A DNA stretch of 7,604 nucleotides from Acidobacteriota bacterium (GTDB lineage: Bacteria > Acidobacteriota > Terriglobia > Terriglobales > Acidobacteriaceae), in the NCBI GenBank assembly GCA_021793595.1, contig JAJYSL010000206.1, forward strand, positions 1-7,604, read 5' to 3'. The position numbers and the translations under genes were made by a program. Under the pieces are notes generated by a model, which had not been told where the DNA came from, ran no database searches, and saw only the letters and a program-made list of their open reading frames with translations. Of this stretch, positions 5,371 through 7,604 are shown piece after piece; position 1 is the first letter of the stretch, and every line of letters starts with the position of its first letter.

Positions 5371-6576
5371 CTATCTGCGGTGACGCCGGCGCACGGCCCG
5401 ATGGGTGACCCGTGACCGCACCGCCCGGCGTGCTGGCGACGGTGCGGGCGTTGCTCCCGGCGGAAGAGCCTTTCGGACCAGATTCCCTTCCAACCTGTAC
5501 CTCACGGTATGCAGTTGTGCCGCATGGGGCATTCCAGTCGTGGGATCAAGGCTGGCATTGTCTCCTGCCGCCACCTGGAAACTGAAGGTCGGTTCTGGGC
5601 CATTGGGATCGCTGGGGTTGCCGGGTCTCACAGTTACAGGAAAGTATCCCAGCACATCGCGCAGTCGAAAGCTGGTACCGTAGCGATGGCGGTGCGTGTC
5701 CCAGGTAAATACTCTTACCTGGTCGAAGTCGTATGGCAGGCCGGCCTTGTACGGGGTCAGAACTGTCAGATACTCCGGAACCTTCCCGCCCGGCTTGCCG
5801 GAAGCCGGATCGACGACGGTGCGCAAGACGTAAGCGCCAATCATTCTTTCATTCTCCGCGTACTGCGCCACCTCCTCAGGAACACTCACATCGAGATCGC
5901 GGGACAACATCCATCCCGTATGTCCTGCGCTGTCACGCGCCAGCCACCAGTCTTCCATGGAGACGGCTGGCAGAAACCGCGATTCAAAGCTTTCTTTCTT
6001 GGGTCGATTGCGACTTGGGGCTGTCGCTCGTTTTGGAGCTGCATGGGGCAGGCCCAGCACGTTGCGAGCCACATACCTGGGAGTCGAGGCGCGTTCCAGC
6101 AGGGACACTTTGGTATTCGCCGGAAGCAGGTAGAAGTGCTGCGTATCGCGCCCCGGCGCCAGATGCATATACAGCTCGTTGTAGAGCGTGGCTGTGGCAA
6201 TTGGCTTCTGACTGGCATGGCTCCTGGCCAGGTTCTGAAAATCGTCGAATTCGCTTTGATCGATAACGGCGTGATCTTCCACCCAGCCCACCGCACCCTG
6301 CGGCGTTTTCACCCGCATAAATCGTGGAATGGTTTCCAGAACACGCAGGCGCTCACCGTTTTTTACTTCCGCCACCCGATTGGCAACGACCGCGACGCGA
6401 TCACGCAGATACATCTGCTTCACCGTGACGTAGACATACTGCGCCGAGGAACCCGGTCGGAAATGGCTACAACCAGCAAGAAATATCAGAGCGGCAGAAA
6501 GCAATCCAGCCAGATATGACACCCTCCATGGGCGCGTTGGCCTCGGGATCGCAGTTGGCAGGGACAAATCAGACAT
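5371..6576 (-). CDS. Predicted lipoprotein with SH3-like domains and Arg-rich C-terminus
   Basis: The 401-residue protein has a lipoprotein signal: Arg/Pro-rich start, hydrophobic segment, then lipobox Leu-Ala-Gly-Cys with Cys36. This predicts lipid anchoring in the envelope. Residues about 47-107 form a bacterial SH3-like domain (conserved VKTPQGAVGWVEDHAV near its end). A second SH3-like region covers about 127-230, ending in WLARDSAGHTGWMLSRDL, with a polar insertion at about 165-205. A further domain (240-368) contains Tyr/Phe-rich beta-type segments not recognised here. The last 20 residues hold ten Arg. Such SH3 domains often bind cell-wall peptides, but the ligand here is unknown. The ATG at 6576 is chosen, with GGA 4 bases upstream; a TTG at 6585 would add three residues. 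The propeller gene lies 74 bases upstream on the same strand. Confidence 0.82.
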   Translation of the reverse strand: MSDLSLPTAIPRPTRPWRVSYLAGLLSAALIFLAGCSHFRPGSSAQYVYVTVKQMYLRDRVAVVANRVAEVKNGERLRVLETIPRFMRVKTPQGAVGWVEDHAVIDQSEFDDFQNLARSHASQKPIATATLYNELYMHLAPGRDTQHFYLLPANTKVSLLERASTPRYVARNVLGLPHAAPKRATAPSRNRPKKESFESRFLPAVSMEDWWLARDSAGHTGWMLSRDLDVSVPEEVAQYAENERMIGAYVLRTVVDPASGKPGGKVPEYLTVLTPYKAGLPYDFDQVRVFTWDTHRHRYGTSFRLRDVLGYFPVTVRPGNPSDPNGPEPTFSFQVAAGDNASLDPTTGMPHAAQLHTVRYRLEGNLVRKALPPGATPAPSPARRAVRSRVTHRAVRRRHRR

Positions 6577-6620
6577 AGCATCCAAACAACAAGAGATTTC
6601 AGTTTACGCGCCACGGTGCG

Positions 6621-6644
6621 GAAAACTTTGCAACCTGGTGCAAA
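6621..6644 (-). terminator. Weak terminator-like hairpin after the beta-propeller gene
   Basis: On the minus strand TTTGCA (6639-6644) pairs with TGCAAA (6627-6632) around a 6-base loop and is followed by GTTTTC. It starts 7 bases after the propeller stop codon. The stem is short and AT-rich and the T-run has only four bases, so read-through into the lipoprotein gene is likely. Confidence 0.3.
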
Positions 6645-6650
6645 TCGACG

Positions 6651-7604
6651 TTACGGCACAACAGCAAGAGAAACAGCACCCGCGGGATCCGTTCCAGTCG
6701 CAGTCGAAACGACGGAGTCCAGTTTGCCGCCTGTCGTTGCGTCGAAGCTGAACACCTGTAGGTCCGGGGAACCCCCACTCGAAGTTGCGAACACATACTT
6801 TCCCGTGGAATCGAGCGACAGCGCATTGGGTCCGGAGCCAGTCGTAAACGGAGAACTGCTCAGCGGCGTAAGCGTGCCGTCTGTCCCCAGCGTATAGCCG
6901 GTGATGACATTCGCCCCACTGTTGGCCACATACACATACGTATTCGACGGATCGACCAGGATCGAAGAGGGACCGAGCTGGGTCGCAAACGGCGAGCCGG
7001 AAACCTCCGCCAATCCCCCTCCGCTGCCAATCTTCAAGACGCGAATTCCCGAGACGGTTTCGCCGACAATTAAATATGCGGAATTGTTGTCACCGCCAAT
7101 CGCGTTGTCGGCAGCCCCGACGGAATTGAGCGGAGCTAGATGAACCTGATTCGTCAAGGCTCCGGTGGAGGTATTGAGGGTGAATCCGTCCATCCCCCCG
7201 GTCTTCAGACCGATATACACATACTGATCGTTCGGTGTCACGTAAACCTGCGTCGGATTGCCACCGGACAACGCTACCGGCCCCTGACTGGCCTGCGTCA
7301 AGATTCCGGTCGAAGTATTAATTTGAAACACCATCACCTGCGGTATGCTGCTCGATACAAGAAACAGCCAGTTTCCACTGGGATCCACGGTCATCCATGT
7401 GGGAAATAGCGTCGAGGTCACCGCATTGCCGCCGTTGCCCAGGGTCAGAGCTCCGTTGGCGCCGATTGAATACACCAAAACCCCGCTCGATACGCTGGAT
7501 GCCACGTAGAGAAAGGTTCCTTTCGGCGTAGCCGCCAGCGCGCTTGGCGGAGACAAGAGACTATAACTGGTGCCGGTCAGACTGCTGAATGCGGCCGTTG
7601 GAAT
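6651..7604 (-). CDS. YVTN/lactonase-like beta-propeller protein, C-terminal part (cut by window edge)
   Basis: The frame is open to the right edge, so the start lies outside; 317 residues are visible. At least six repeat units can be seen, each with a turn of the Asp/Thr-Pro-x-Gly/Asn type followed by a hydrophobic strand. They start at about 26 (TPKGTFLYVAS), 74 (DPSGNWLFLVS), 123 (TPNDQYVYIGL), 172 (DNNSAYLIVG), 218 (DPSNTYVYVAN) and 265 (DSTGKYVFATS). Each is followed by a strand such as ITGYTLGTDGTLTPL. This is the pattern of YVTN or 6-phosphogluconolactonase-like propellers. Very low Lys/Arg content and many Ser, Thr, Gly and Asn residues fit an exported protein, but no signal is visible. 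A TTG at 7556 could be read as a start but would cut into the first repeat. Enzymatic activity cannot be claimed. Confidence 0.85.
   Translation of the reverse strand: MPTAAFSSLTGTSYSLLSPPSALAATPKGTFLYVASSVSSGVLVYSIGANGALTLGNGGNAVTSTLFPTWMTVDPSGNWLFLVSSSIPQVMVFQINTSTGILTQASQGPVALSGGNPTQVYVTPNDQYVYIGLKTGGMDGFTLNTSTGALTNQVHLAPLNSVGAADNAIGGDNNSAYLIVGETVSGIRVLKIGSGGGLAEVSGSPFATQLGPSSILVDPSNTYVYVANSGANVITGYTLGTDGTLTPLSSSPFTTGSGPNALSLDSTGKYVFATSSGGSPDLQVFSFDATTGGKLDSVVSTATGTDPAGAVSLAVVP

Noticed and set aside
5509..6519. 336-codon plus-strand ORF opposite the lipoprotein gene
   Set aside because: Antisense shadow of a GC-rich gene. The minus-strand frame has a signal sequence, lipobox and SH3-like domains.

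Overview
This window looks like an ordinary chromosomal stretch of a fairly GC-rich Gram-negative bacterium. The best guess is Acidobacteriota, class Terriglobia. That guess rests on paired b/b' ATP synthase subunits in which b carries a secretory-type N-terminus, an Hfq with a Ser/Thr/Ala-rich tail, an SH3-type lipoprotein and a YVTN-type beta-propeller. It is inference from gene character, not a database match. No mobile element, CRISPR array, rRNA or tRNA was found.

Layout, left to right. Positions 1-1370 (minus) hold the start of an ATP synthase operon, read as b' (885-1370), b (118-888), delta (1-118, cut by the window edge). The genes overlap by 4 and 1 bases, and a good promoter lies at 1449-1477. 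Positions 1371-1817 are non-coding, with a cluster of mutually exclusive hairpins just past the end of hflX and a possible plus-strand promoter facing it. Positions 1818-3714 (minus) are hfq followed by hflX, the gene order also known from the E. coli miaA-hfq-hflX operon. Hfq is the RNA chaperone and HflX a ribosome-associated GTPase, so this is a post-transcriptional and translation-stress unit. Positions 3715-4160 form a divergent regulatory region with a palindrome close to hfq, a long dyad, and a structured leader in front of the plus-strand gene. Positions 4161-5309 (plus) encode a DegT/DnrJ/EryC1/StrS-type PLP-dependent sugar aminotransferase. Positions 5371-6576 (minus) encode a lipoprotein with SH3-like domains and an Arg-rich C-terminus. 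Positions 6651-7604 (minus) hold the C-terminal part of a beta-propeller protein whose start lies outside the window.

The ATP synthase and hfq-hflX units are housekeeping. The aminotransferase stands alone, without other sugar-nucleotide genes, so its product cannot be named. The lipoprotein and propeller genes are likely envelope proteins and may be co-transcribed.

No clearly new multi-gene system is visible. The points most worth checking are RNA-level: the switchable hairpins at 1748-1813, the structured leader and tiny ORF at 4088-4160, and a possible minus-strand RNA end at 4020-4094. The signal-peptide-like b subunit is also worth a look.
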